The notes beneath the pieces are model-generated. The model was not told the DNA's origin. It did not search any database and saw only the letters and a program-made list of their open reading frames with translations. The position numbers were made by a program, and so were the translations under genes. Below are positions 1 to 6,417 of a DNA stretch of 41,676 nt, one piece after another (the stretch's first letter is position 1; each line of letters opens with the position of its first letter). The DNA is from a virus: positions 1 to 41,676 of the IMG/VR virus record IMGVR_UViG_3300048589_000295; one strand, written 5' to 3'.

Positions 1-32
1 GTGTCGATAACATGCTAGCATGTTATCGACAC
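1..32. repeat. Terminal 32 bp perfect palindrome
   Basis: The first 32 bases form a perfect inverted repeat with no spacer: the half GTGTCGATAACATGCT is followed directly by its reverse complement. It lies exactly at the window edge. It could be a hairpin end read through during assembly, a recombination or partition site, or an assembly artefact. No protelomerase gene was recognised, so a hairpin telomere is only a hypothesis. Confidence 0.9.
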
Positions 33-249
33 TACACTACTCCTATGCACAAACTAGTTCCCCACTCCTGACAATTTCCCACCTGTCACGATGGATAGAA
101 TCTTTAAGGTTGAGTTTGCCCTTGCCCCCTTGACATACGGTTGTAATAGTTGTAAGATGGTAACAAGGAACGCAAATAGAAACACCCCGCCAGTGCTGTA
201 ACACTGACAGGGCAACGTCAAAACCTCCTGCTAAGAAAGGTATCCGACA
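33..249 (+). other. Leader region upstream of the first early gene
   Basis: No gene is supported here. The stretch holds a promoter at 130-158 and a 5' leader of roughly 80 nt. Within the leader, CAGTG and CACTG can pair around a CTGTAA loop near 192-207. AAGAAAGG at 233-240 is the ribosome binding site of the gene starting at 250. Bases 30-40 (CACTACACTAC) recur in inverted orientation at 41607-41617 near the other end. Confidence 0.6.
130..158 (+). promoter_or_regulatory. Sigma70-type promoter of the left early operon
   Basis: TTGACA at 130-135, a 17-base spacer and TAAGAT at 153-158 preceded by TG. The match is near consensus and lies about 90 bases upstream of the first early gene. The hexamers and spacing are the same design as the promoter at 8053-8025. 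Confidence 0.8.
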
Positions 250-924
250 ATGACAAGTGTAGCACAGCCCGCCAAGGAAAACAATGGTATCCACGTAGGC
301 AAAGACGAGGCCGGTGGAGTGAATAACATCTATGCTTTGATTGCACAGGCCAGTGATGAGGAACGCGCCGAGGGCATGGCATGGTACACCAACGCACACA
401 ACGACGTTGTGAAACTGGCAGAGATTACCGGGCGCGACTTGTGGACTGTCTGCCAAGTGCTTAGTGTCATCTCACCACAGCGACGATGGGAACAAAACGT
501 CCACGATTGCCAACGCGCGATAGAGGCGCACGCGTTACCGGTTGACGAGCGGATTCCATACCTGTCCTCGTTTCGGATTGCGGCCCCGGCGGGCTGGAAA
601 GCATTTATCAAAGCCTGGAATATCTTAGATGGCAGTGAAGAATTAGTACGCAAGGGCGCACCAAAGACCTACGATTTTGCGATGACCATCTATCAGCCTA
701 GTACCTACATGCTACCAGTGATTGACAGTCACGCCGGCGCATTGTGGACTGACAAGTATCATCTCGTCGGTGGATGCTTCGACTATAGCCTGGGCCTGTA
801 CACCAAGATTGCAAATGATTACGTGCAGGTTTCCGCCAGTATGGGCGTGCTGCCAAGCCAAGCGCAGGCCATCGCGTGGGTAGTACGACGCCGACTGTTA
901 GGTAGTTCACCAAGCAGCATGTAA
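250..924 (+). CDS. Phage HhH/glycosylase-like hypothetical protein (DUF7178-like)
   Basis: A 224-residue protein with ATG at 250 and AAGAAAGG 9-10 bases upstream. Its pattern fits a widespread phage family of unknown function: AWYTNAH near residue 45, a VLSVISPQRRWEQN block near residues 71-84, GAPKTYDFA near residues 136-144, DSHAGALW near residues 159-166 and QAQAIAWVVRRR near the C-terminus. The arrangement resembles helix-hairpin-helix DNA glycosylase-like folds, but no catalytic role can be assigned. It is the first gene after the strong promoter at 130-158 and is followed by a hammerhead ribozyme before the next gene. The existence of the gene is firm. The family call comes from remembered patterns and the function is unknown. 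Confidence 0.85.
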   Translation: MTSVAQPAKENNGIHVGKDEAGGVNNIYALIAQASDEERAEGMAWYTNAHNDVVKLAEITGRDLWTVCQVLSVISPQRRWEQNVHDCQRAIEAHALPVDERIPYLSSFRIAAPAGWKAFIKAWNILDGSEELVRKGAPKTYDFAMTIYQPSTYMLPVIDSHAGALWTDKYHLVGGCFDYSLGLYTKIANDYVQVSASMGVLPSQAQAIAWVVRRRLLGSSPSSM

Positions 925-930
925 TAGATG

Positions 931-960
931 CACCTGGGCAAGTGGATAAACTGCCCGGTG
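931..960 (+). promoter_or_regulatory. Hairpin competing with the ribozyme helix III
   Basis: CACC (931-934), a bulged T, then GGGCA (936-940) can pair with TGCCC (952-956) and GGTG (957-960). This gives nine pairs around an 11-base loop. GGTG is also the 5' strand of helix III of the adjacent hammerhead, so the two folds exclude each other. It could switch the ribozyme off before cleavage or cap the 5' product afterwards. The pairing is seen in the sequence; the role is inferred. Confidence 0.6.
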
Positions 961-1010
961 TCCTACCGTAATCGCCGGTAGCTGATGAGTCCAGAGCAGG
1001 ACGAAACACC
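957..1010 (+). ncRNA. Type III hammerhead ribozyme
   Basis: All core elements are present in order. Helix III is GGTG (957-960) with CACC (1007-1010). The GTC cleavage triplet places the cut after C962. Helix I is CTACCG (963-968) with CGGTAG (976-981), closed by a 7-base loop. The core CTGATGA is at 982-988. Helix II is GTCC (989-992) with GGAC (999-1002), loop AGAGCA. GAAA is at 1003-1006, its last A pairing with U961. Every stem is perfectly paired. It lies between two co-oriented early genes, so cleavage would separate their messages and leave a 5'-OH end about 73 bases before the next start codon. Hammerheads are known in phage and bacterial DNA, but this copy's activity is untested. Confidence 0.92.
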
Positions 1011-1035
1011 TAGTCATAACAGGAGCAAGCACACC

Positions 1036-1263
1036 ATGACAAAGCGCAACTTCGAGGCACGAGTAGAGTACACAACGCCAACCGGGTATCATGTCACCGC
1101 AATGTGGGCCGACAACTTGAAACAGGCCATAGGTTTATGCAACTGGTACGCTGTTGAGACTGACAAGATGGGCGGTTGGATCAACAAAGCAGAAGCCATT
1201 GTCTATGATGAATGGGCAACGCTCCAGCTTAAGACCATCACCGTCATCGACAACACGAAGTAA
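1036..1263 (+). CDS. Hypothetical small early protein
   Basis: A 75-residue protein. The ATG at 1036 is preferred because AGGAGC (1021-1026) sits 9 bases upstream, and because an earlier in-frame ATG at 985 lies inside the ribozyme core. The sequence is mixed alpha/beta, with aromatic residues (ATPTGYHV-like segment, MWADNL, CNWYAV). There is no recognisable domain, signal peptide or membrane segment. It is expressed from the same operon as its neighbours, downstream of a self-cleaving RNA, so its message probably starts at 963 after cleavage. The function is unknown. Confidence 0.8.
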   Translation: MTKRNFEARVEYTTPTGYHVTAMWADNLKQAIGLCNWYAVETDKMGGWINKAEAIVYDEWATLQLKTITVIDNTK

Positions 1264-1274
1264 TTCACTGGGGG

Positions 1275-1293
1275 CCGCGCATCCTACACGCGG
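1275..1293 (+). promoter_or_regulatory. Short hairpin overlapping a Shine-Dalgarno site
   Basis: CCGCG (1275-1279) can pair with CGCGG (1289-1293) around a 9-base loop. The purine-rich GGGGAGA that serves the gene at 1306 begins inside the 3' strand of the stem. It may modulate ribosome access. No conserved riboswitch core was recognised. Confidence 0.4.
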
Positions 1294-1305
1294 GGAGATG
1301 ACACC

Positions 1306-1671
1306 ATGAAACGCCAGCCTATGAACATGTTCGCCGCAACGAATGAGGATTTACCGCTCTTTAGTGGCGCGTGTGTAGACGTAGAGGTAGCAGAGTTTGC
1401 GCCGGTCGAGGTGCAAGAGGAAGTCAAACCGCTGCCTATGTTTGTTACGGAACCGGCAGAATACACCGAGGATGGATTAGATGGCTATTGCATGGGCTGT
1501 GCTATCCACATCAACATGGTTGAGCAATGGACGGTTGGCCCCTGCACAAACTACCGCATCGAAGTCGAGCGCGGCTTTCACCTACACAAAGAGTATGCAA
1601 CGTCGCTTGAGGATGCACACAGCAAAGCGGAACGCATCGCCCACTATCTAGCATGGAAGGATCTATCATGA
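1306..1671 (+). CDS. Hypothetical early protein with an EDLPLFSGA motif
   Basis: A 121-residue protein starting at ATG 1306 behind GGGGAGA. The N-terminal 60 residues are acidic and probably disordered, with the segment NEDLPLFSGA at about residues 13-22. A very similar peptide (GEDLPLVSGA, also preceded by MF and followed by V) occurs near residue 2200 of the giant virion protein encoded at 32579-22659. The C-terminal half contains CMGC and PC cysteines and ends in an amphipathic helix. It overlaps the next gene by ATGA. The function is unknown. The DLPLF core resembles clamp-binding peptides, but this is speculative. Confidence 0.8.
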   Translation: MKRQPMNMFAATNEDLPLFSGACVDVEVAEFAPVEVQEEVKPLPMFVTEPAEYTEDGLDGYCMGCAIHINMVEQWTVGPCTNYRIEVERGFHLHKEYATSLEDAHSKAERIAHYLAWKDLS

Positions 1672-2027
1672 CCACCGAACCAACGACCATCAAAGTATGG
1701 ACAGCCACACGTCACAAGTTAAAAGTGTTGGCCGCACGTAGCAACATGACCATGATGGATCTGATTGACCAGTTAGCAGACCGAGCCGAACAACTACTAG
1801 ACCAGGAGACACGCACCATGAACCGCACAGACAACGCATGGACACGCCGAGTCAATGAGCTTCGCCAGATGGTTAGCGACTTGCCCGACGACCCGACCAG
1901 TGAAGCAGACGTGCATTACTACATCTCGTCGCCGGACTTCTTCAACACGTCTGACTTTGACGACGATGACAAAGACTTTCTCTTTGCAGAGATGCGACGC
2001 CAGTACAATCTACCTGACCCGTACTAG
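1668..2027 (+). CDS. Ribbon-helix-helix-like DNA-binding protein
   Basis: A 119-residue protein. The ATG at 1668 is chosen because it overlaps the previous stop as ATGA and has AAGGA at 1656-1660. Residues about 7-45 follow the CopG/RHH pattern: a short beta strand (TIKVWTATRHKLK) followed by two helices (LAARSNMTMMDLIDQLADRA). The rest is acidic and includes an Asp run (FDDDDKDF), which suggests a partner-binding tail. It is the last gene of the left plus-strand operon and is followed by an intrinsic terminator. It is probably an early transcriptional regulator; the target is unknown. Confidence 0.75.
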   Translation: MTTEPTTIKVWTATRHKLKVLAARSNMTMMDLIDQLADRAEQLLDQETRTMNRTDNAWTRRVNELRQMVSDLPDDPTSEADVHYYISSPDFFNTSDFDDDDKDFLFAEMRRQYNLPDPY

Positions 2028-2058
2028 CACCACCACCCACAACCGAATAACAAAGCAC

Positions 2059-2083
2059 AGGCCCGGTGATCGCCGGGCCTTTT
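2059..2083 (+). terminator. Rho-independent terminator of the left plus-strand operon
   Basis: AGGCCCGG (2059-2066) pairs perfectly with CCGGGCCT (2073-2080) around TGATCG, followed by TTTT. It lies 30 bases after the stop of the RHH-like gene. The converging minus-strand operon ends at 2085, so this hairpin marks the boundary between the two. Confidence 0.85.
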
Positions 2084-2084
2084 G

Positions 2085-2318
2085 CTATCTACCGTATGTT
2101 AGATTGTCCTCGTCGTACTCGTCGCGCAGTACCACAATATCGTTGCCATCCTCGTACACTGTCAGCACCCCGCTTGCATCGAGCAGGATGCGCCTAGCCA
2201 CCTGCCTACGACAGCGGAACATCTGCACCACATCAGCAGCGCACAATCGACCACGCTCCAACAACGCCAGCGCGACGAGCACGCGCTTCTGACCCGGTGT
2301 ATACTCCGCTGCCACCAT
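2085..2318 (-). CDS. Small winged-helix-like hypothetical protein
   Basis: A 77-residue protein, the last gene of the minus-strand replication operon. Residues about 10-60 look like a small winged helix: a helix (VLVALALLERG), a putative HTH (CAADVVQMFRCRRQVARRIL) and a beta wing (GVLTVYEDGNDIVVL). The C-terminus is acidic. It follows the VRR-NUC gene by 8 bases. A DNA-binding role is plausible but not proven by motif. Confidence 0.65.
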   Translation of the reverse strand: MVAAEYTPGQKRVLVALALLERGRLCAADVVQMFRCRRQVARRILLDASGVLTVYEDGNDIVVLRDEYDEDNLTYGR

Positions 2319-2326
2319 GCTACCCC

Positions 2327-2608
2327 CTACTCGACCAGCCCCACCACGCGCAACGCAGCTTCTACGCTATTCACAATGGCGACATGACCAGACCAGGCCG
2401 CGTGCCATGCTTCCTCGTCTGGTGTTAGCTTCTGCTTCGATGGTGTTTTTCCACCGTCTTTGACTTCTAAAAGGTAGGTCGTCCCATCGTAGCCTACCGC
2501 CAGGTCTGGGCAACCCTTCCCCACAGCCGAGAGAATCAGCACGCTGCACCCACACTGGCGCAACGCTTTGACGATCTCAGTTTGGTTGGCGTCTATGCGC
2601 TTAGGCAT
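2327..2608 (-). CDS. VRR-NUC family nuclease
   Basis: A 93-residue protein. The ATG at 2608 is chosen because it makes the typical 8 nt overlap with the upstream stop; an upstream extension would duplicate the neighbouring gene. It matches the small phage VRR-NUC (PD-(D/E)XK) fold: E11 in the first helix, G-C-P-D at residues 32-35, the catalytic pair E48 and K50 in LLEVK, and QK at 59-60 before the last helix. Family members are stand-alone structure-specific nucleases, often proposed as Holliday-junction resolvases. It probably serves replication or recombination intermediates. Confidence 0.88.
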   Translation of the reverse strand: MPKRIDANQTEIVKALRQCGCSVLILSAVGKGCPDLAVGYDGTTYLLEVKDGGKTPSKQKLTPDEEAWHAAWSGHVAIVNSVEAALRVVGLVE

Positions 2609-2807
2609 TGTCTTGACTCTCCCGTATGCGTAGTTCCCTGCCCCACAGGTATCCACGCTGATAGGCATAGAGCAGGTGATAGCCAAGCGTGAACCATGCC
2701 GGGGTACGGTTTGGATCCGCTTCGTACCCATCGACCGCGCCCCTATCCCACTCGTCACGCAGCCTGTCTAGTTCCGCTTGCACGTGTGCGTTTGGTTTAA
2801 CTGCCAT
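2601..2807 (-). CDS. Hypothetical protein
   Basis: A 68-residue protein that is predominantly helical. It has an acidic N-terminal half (ELDRLRDEWDRGAVDG) and an aromatic segment (FTLGYHLLYAYQRGYLWG) that resembles the small phage proteins with a conserved WxxGY helix. No catalytic motif is visible. It lies one base after the stop of the zinc-ribbon gene and overlaps the nuclease start by 8 bases, so translation is probably coupled. Confidence 0.75.
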   Translation of the reverse strand: MAVKPNAHVQAELDRLRDEWDRGAVDGYEADPNRTPAWFTLGYHLLYAYQRGYLWGRELRIRESQDNA

Positions 2808-2808
2808 G

Positions 2809-3024
2809 CTATCTGCCTAGCTTCCTGCGCTTGCTTTTGCCGCCGCTCCTGCCTACATGGTAGAAGCCACAGTGCGGGCAACGATAGACCGACATCGGCA
2901 CAGGTTTGGATCTCATGCGCTCGCTCTGCCGCATGATGCTACGCTTGTGTGCCTGGGCATCGTCGCGCGACGCGTGCGCTATCTTCCCGTCGCATTGCGT
3001 GAGGGGTGAGGCTAGCCGCGTCAT
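2809..3024 (-). CDS. Small zinc-ribbon-like basic protein
   Basis: A 71-residue protein rich in Lys and Arg. Near residues 47-56 it has YRCPHCGFYHVG, a CxxC followed by a His, which fits the single-knuckle nucleic-acid-binding proteins common in phage early operons. The C-terminal tail (GGKSKRRKLGR) is strongly basic. An upstream Cys near residue 11 may complete the metal site. It overlaps the preceding gene by ATGA. It probably binds DNA or RNA. Confidence 0.75.
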   Translation of the reverse strand: MTRLASPLTQCDGKIAHASRDDAQAHKRSIMRQSERMRSKPVPMSVYRCPHCGFYHVGRSGGKSKRRKLGR

Positions 3025-3713
3025 GCTGCCCCCTCCGTATCATGCACCCCGACCACACACCAACGCCGCGAATCATTCTTGTGCTTCTCTTTGTCCATAC
3101 CATGCACAGCGAACACATCTTTGTGCTTGTTGAGCAGTTCGGAAACATAGGGGCGCGAGCGTCCCACATGATCCGCAATGTGCGCGCCTATCATCGGCCC
3201 ATGCTCAATCAACACGCGCCGCACATCTTCCACCACCGGCGACACATACGACCGTTCTTCTACGGGTTGCCCGACTAACGCCCAACACGAAGAAGGTTTC
3301 TGCCGATGCTCGAACACGTCCGAGCGGTAGCGCATGAGATCCACCAGCCCGAACCGACCACGCTTGAGAATCTTCGCCAGCTTGTAAGAGGATAACGGCC
3401 CGCGCTCGGTAAGTATCTGCTGCAACTGGTCTAGTGTCGCCTGGTCACGCTTCAATTTCTCCTGCCGCAACCGCTCGACCGCGTCTGTATTGTCGTCTTG
3501 CTCGTCATCTGGTGGCACAACCACGCCGCGGTCAGGTCGGCCCAAGTTGATTACCTGACACGTCTTGCGCCAGCGTGTACCGCTGCTATCCTCCCACTCT
3601 ACGGTGTACGTGCGCTCCAAGTAGCCGGTGAGCGAATCGTATTCGGGGAAGCCGGATGGTTTCGCGTTACCTACAATGCGCTCGGCATGGATGTTGTAAT
3701 CTTCGATGCTCAT
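3021..3713 (-). CDS. DNA-binding protein with two winged-helix-like modules
   Basis: A 230-residue protein. The N-terminal 75 residues form a beta-rich region (YLERTYTVEWEDSSGTRWRK) with an acidic linker. After a charged helix there are two related wHTH-like segments: LTERGPLSSYKLAKILKRGRFGLVDLM near residues 100-128 and LIEHGPMIGAHIADHVGRSRPYVSELL near residues 167-195. Each is followed by a phrase ending in W-(C/A)-(L/V)-V-G. The internal duplication suggests a regulator or replication accessory factor that binds DNA at two sites. It starts with TGATG at the stop of the CAP-domain gene. Confidence 0.75.
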   Translation of the reverse strand: MSIEDYNIHAERIVGNAKPSGFPEYDSLTGYLERTYTVEWEDSSGTRWRKTCQVINLGRPDRGVVVPPDDEQDDNTDAVERLRQEKLKRDQATLDQLQQILTERGPLSSYKLAKILKRGRFGLVDLMRYRSDVFEHRQKPSSCWALVGQPVEERSYVSPVVEDVRRVLIEHGPMIGAHIADHVGRSRPYVSELLNKHKDVFAVHGMDKEKHKNDSRRWCVVGVHDTEGAA

Positions 3714-4225
3714 CAGTCAATCTCCGGGATGGAAATAAAGGCCCAATAATGTTTCTTGCCGCTGTTCACTGAACCGTAGTACCCGATACCCACGCGCACC
3801 TGCTTAGAGTAGAAGTCCCCTTCACCGAGGATGTGCGCTCTGTGTCCTGGGCTATTCAGCCACGCTTGAAGCACACCGTCTGGTGTCCCGTCGCCATGAT
3901 GCGCCAGGGATTCTATTTGGTTCGCCGCTCTGTCGCTGCTGTACCCGTCGCCGTTGGGCAGCTTGATACCATGCTGCTTCACCCACCAGTTAGGCCCATG
4001 CCCGTCTGGATCTGTGTGTCCATCCCATCCAAACGTTGCCTGATTCCAACAACGCGACTCGGCAATGTCGCAGAGTAGGTCATCCCACAGCATGAGCTTA
4101 CGCCCCTGGTTGACGTGTCGTCGTATCAAATCAAAGAGGATGCGCGCCCGGTCTGGTTCTGGTTCCGCTTGTGCTGCTATGACAGGCCCACCGTAGATGA
4201 TAGGCAGAATAGTTGTGTGCGTCAC
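3713..4225 (-). CDS. CAP/SCP-superfamily protein
   Basis: A 170-residue protein. The GTG at 4225 is chosen because it overlaps the upstream stop as GTGA. The CAP signature is clear: a helical half (WDDLLCDIAESRCWNQ, about 47-62), AANQIESLAHHG near 100-111, LNSPGHRAHILG at about 123-134 and a final strand pair VGIGYYG and HYWAFI (about 145-164). No signal peptide or membrane anchor is visible. CAP proteins are usually secreted, so a cytoplasmic product of a phage early operon is odd. Two His residues (H128 and H131) lie in the conserved motif, but the full metal-binding tetrad cannot be confirmed. Confidence 0.85.
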   Translation of the reverse strand: MTHTTILPIIYGGPVIAAQAEPEPDRARILFDLIRRHVNQGRKLMLWDDLLCDIAESRCWNQATFGWDGHTDPDGHGPNWWVKQHGIKLPNGDGYSSDRAANQIESLAHHGDGTPDGVLQAWLNSPGHRAHILGEGDFYSKQVRVGIGYYGSVNSGKKHYWAFISIPEID

Positions 4226-4482
4226 GGTTCCACCCCCACGACCACAGGCGCATGGCACAGATGCACACGCCACACCGCGCCCATATCACTCAGCCGCTTT
4301 AGAAACTTCAACGACACCAGCCCTTCATCCTCTAGCCTGGTCAGTGCTTGCAGCGCATCTTGTCTGCTGCCCAGCCCGCACCCGAAACGCACCTCTGGCA
4401 CGCTCGGAGGGCTACCGCACCTACGCCAGTAGTCTTGCACGAAGGTAAGCACCGTCCATTCGCGCATGGTTAACTGTGTCAT
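4222..4482 (-). CDS. LexA-type winged-helix DNA-binding protein
   Basis: An 86-residue protein that matches the N-terminal DNA-binding domain of LexA. It starts MTQLTMREWTVLTFVQDYW, followed by G-SPPSVPEVRFGCGLGSRQDALQAL and a wing (LEDEGLVSLKF). The autoproteolytic Ser/Lys domain is absent, so it cannot self-cleave. It is probably a small regulator inside the replication operon, possibly competing at LexA-like sites. It overlaps both neighbours by 4 nt. Confidence 0.8.
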   Translation of the reverse strand: MTQLTMREWTVLTFVQDYWRRCGSPPSVPEVRFGCGLGSRQDALQALTRLEDEGLVSLKFLKRLSDMGAVWRVHLCHAPVVVGVEP

Positions 4483-4931
4483 GATTCATCTACCAGACTT
4501 TCAGGTTCCCATACGATGCAATAGTCACCACGATAGGAGATTTCTTCCACCCAATCACCAGAACCAATGTACAATTTCAACCCACCATCCACTTCGCACG
4601 CTTGAATTTGGTGGGCGCACTCACCCTTCCACAACACCTGATGAGCGATGATAGGGTCTAACTCATCCTCAATATCACGCTCACTTGCATAGTTCCTGAA
4701 CCGACTACTGTAACCCTGAAGGCCACCAACAAAAGGGTCAAGCAAAAACTCGACCGCTTCCGGCGAAATGGTAATGGGCATCCGCTGTACAGCGGGGAAG
4801 GAATACACTTCTTCGTCCACATCTGCATCCTTCAAGGCCAGTGTCGTATACAACCGCTTGCACGCAGCCAGGTACACAGTTCGTACCAGCCGGTAATCTT
4901 CCTTTATTGTCCATAATGGTTTGTCGCTCAT
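4479..4931 (-). CDS. Hypothetical protein
   Basis: A 150-residue acidic protein with a helical N-terminus (WTIKEDYRLVRTVYLAACKRLYTTLALKD), a central helical region (AVEFLLDPFVGGLQGYSSRFRNYA) and a beta-rich C-terminus ending in a CIVWEP strand. No known catalytic or binding motif was recognised. It starts at ATG 4931, overlapping the upstream stop by 4 nt, and ends overlapping the LexA-type gene, so it is translated as part of the replication operon. Confidence 0.8.
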   Translation of the reverse strand: MSDKPLWTIKEDYRLVRTVYLAACKRLYTTLALKDADVDEEVYSFPAVQRMPITISPEAVEFLLDPFVGGLQGYSSRFRNYASERDIEDELDPIIAHQVLWKGECAHQIQACEVDGGLKLYIGSGDWVEEISYRGDYCIVWEPESLVDES

Positions 4932-5314
4932 GCTGTCACCTCGTCAAAGTGGATAGTTGGGATTGTGGATTGTTCTTCACGCTTGCGGCGCATGGCGCGC
5001 CGCGTTGCTTCAATGTCAGGATGCGTGCCGCGCATCGACCACTCGCTTAACCGCTTGTCCTTTTTCGCCTCTTCAATCAAGACACGCCGCCGGTTGAGCA
5101 ATGCCGCATGGTAACGCGTGCCAGCCATGCACGAGCAGAAGGTAAGCTCATGGTCTATCGCTTGCACTAAGCGTTCCATGTACAGGCTTGCTAGGCCGGT
5201 AAGAGGCGGCGCATCCAACACGCCACACTCGCACTGGTCGCAGCCCTGCGCCCACGTTGGTATGATCTCGGTTAACTCTTTAGTCTTGGTGTATCGTCCT
5301 CTGATGTCACGCAT
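4928..5314 (-). CDS. Hypothetical cysteine-containing protein
   Basis: A 128-residue protein with a CDQCECG cluster near residues 25-31 and FCSC near residues 59-62. Together these could hold a zinc ion or an iron-sulfur site. The middle and C-terminal parts are basic and helical (RYHAALLNRRRVLIEEAKKDKRL, ATRRAMRRKREEQ). It overlaps the methyltransferase stop by 8 nt at its start and the next gene by 4 nt at its end. The function is unknown. Confidence 0.78.
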   Translation of the reverse strand: MRDIRGRYTKTKELTEIIPTWAQGCDQCECGVLDAPPLTGLASLYMERLVQAIDHELTFCSCMAGTRYHAALLNRRRVLIEEAKKDKRLSEWSMRGTHPDIEATRRAMRRKREEQSTIPTIHFDEVTA

Positions 5315-5996
5315 GAGACACCTCCAACTCGAACAGGATTACCGACTCGTAAGGAACGCGATACTCACGCCAAACACCGAAGCCGTTGCCCGGCGTCTCA
5401 ATTTTGGCGTGTTCAATCAGGCTAAAGCCGAGCTCGCACAGGGTTTCGATGTGCCAGTCGGTTACACGTTGCAGTTCGCCATTGCGAATGTGGTCTTTGA
5501 TGTTCAGCGCGAACGTTCCCCCGAGATCCAGCACGCGGCGCGCTTCTGCCCAAGCGCGTTGATGGAAGTCTTTATATCCGTCGCCCCATTGCAGCCGCGC
5601 CCCGCTGTCAGGATGCAAGTCACGCCCGAGCTCGTTGGCGTAGGTATTGCGTTGATACTTGTCTGTGTCGTTAAGGAATTTGTCAGCCATGCGGTTTCCG
5701 TAGGCCGGACTGGTACAAATGGCGTCGAAATAGCCATCAGGCCAAGGCAAATACAAAGCGTTGCCAAGCGTGGTACGTGGGTGTTTTGCTGCCCATTCGG
5801 GTTCAATCTCTACCGCTTCAATCTCTGCATCGGGCAACCAGTGATTAAGCAGGAACACTTTTCCTGTGCCGCCAAACGGGTCTAGTATGCGTGTGCGCCC
5901 CTTGAGCATCCGCGCCATTGTCGGTAACAACACATCCGTATACTTGGCCGGGTGTGATGGCAAAGCAGGAACATCAAAGAGCATTTGGCTAGGCAT
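5307..5996 (-). CDS. DNA adenine/N4-cytosine methyltransferase-like protein
   Basis: A 229-residue protein. The start at ATG 5996 overlaps the upstream stop by 8 nt; an extension to 6029 is possible but less likely. Motif I (DPFGGTG, residues 39-45) binds S-adenosylmethionine. Motif IV is TSPAYGNRMAD near 95-105, a variant of the (D/N/S)PP(Y/F/W) catalytic motif with Ala in the third position. The order (motif I before motif IV) fits alpha- or gamma-type amino-methyltransferases. It has no linked restriction enzyme. Its place in the replication operon suggests modification of newly made phage DNA. Confidence 0.85.
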   Translation of the reverse strand: MPSQMLFDVPALPSHPAKYTDVLLPTMARMLKGRTRILDPFGGTGKVFLLNHWLPDAEIEAVEIEPEWAAKHPRTTLGNALYLPWPDGYFDAICTSPAYGNRMADKFLNDTDKYQRNTYANELGRDLHPDSGARLQWGDGYKDFHQRAWAEARRVLDLGGTFALNIKDHIRNGELQRVTDWHIETLCELGFSLIEHAKIETPGNGFGVWREYRVPYESVILFELEVSHA

Positions 5997-6417
5997 ACTT
6001 CCATCCTCTTGTCTGGCGCAATCGCTCAAGACGCTGCCGCTTATCTTCTTCGGGGTCTAAGCGGAACATCTTGTCAGGAATGGGCTTGAGTTGCGTCGGG
6101 TCTATGTCGTTGCTCGGCCCAGGTGGGCGCGCATCCTGTTCGTAGGCCTTGCGAATCGCAGCAACGGTGATGAGTTGTGTTGGGTACTCGTGTGCTTGGC
6201 ACGCTTGCACTACCGCTACCGCCAGCCTGTTTGGATCCAGGTCAGCCAGCATCATGTAATAAGCGTTGAATGTTTTCTCGCCCATCTCCAGGTTAGGAAA
6301 CATGGCGAACATCGGCCCAAGTGCCGTATGCAATTGCTCTTTGCTGGTGCGTACACGCTTGCCCTCGAAGGTGCGCTCTATCTCCTGCTGTTCGTATGGC
6401 TTAATCGCGTTACTCAT
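5989..6417 (-). CDS. Helicase loader-like protein (G39P type)
   Basis: A 142-residue protein. The ATG at 6417 overlaps the initiator stop as ATGA, and longer upstream extensions run through the initiator gene. Residues about 20-85 follow the pattern of the phage SPP1 G39P-type loader/inhibitor of the replicative helicase: an FPNLEMGEKTFNAYYMML helix, then LDPNRLAVAVVQACQAHEYPTQLITVAAIRKAY. The C-terminal third is charged and probably flexible. It lies directly downstream of the replication initiator, the usual place for a loader. No replicative helicase is visible in the window, so the phage probably recruits the host enzyme. Confidence 0.7.
   Translation of the reverse strand: MSNAIKPYEQQEIERTFEGKRVRTSKEQLHTALGPMFAMFPNLEMGEKTFNAYYMMLADLDPNRLAVAVVQACQAHEYPTQLITVAAIRKAYEQDARPPGPSNDIDPTQLKPIPDKMFRLDPEEDKRQRLERLRQTRGWKYA

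Noticed and set aside
1-32. Protelomerase-type telomere as a firm call
   Set aside because: No protelomerase or partition genes were recognised and only one end shows the palindrome, so it is kept as a hypothesis.
43-456. Minus-strand open frame of 137 codons at the left end
   Set aside because: It covers the promoter and the start of the real plus-strand gene and shows no domain or ribosome binding site; it is a shadow frame.
3700-3725. A second hammerhead-like CTGATGAG on the minus strand
   Set aside because: It lies at the TGATG stop/start of two genes and no GAAA with matching stems follows.
4636-4655. CTGATGAG on the plus strand as a ribozyme core
   Set aside because: It is inside a minus-strand coding region and lacks GAAA and paired helices at the right distance.
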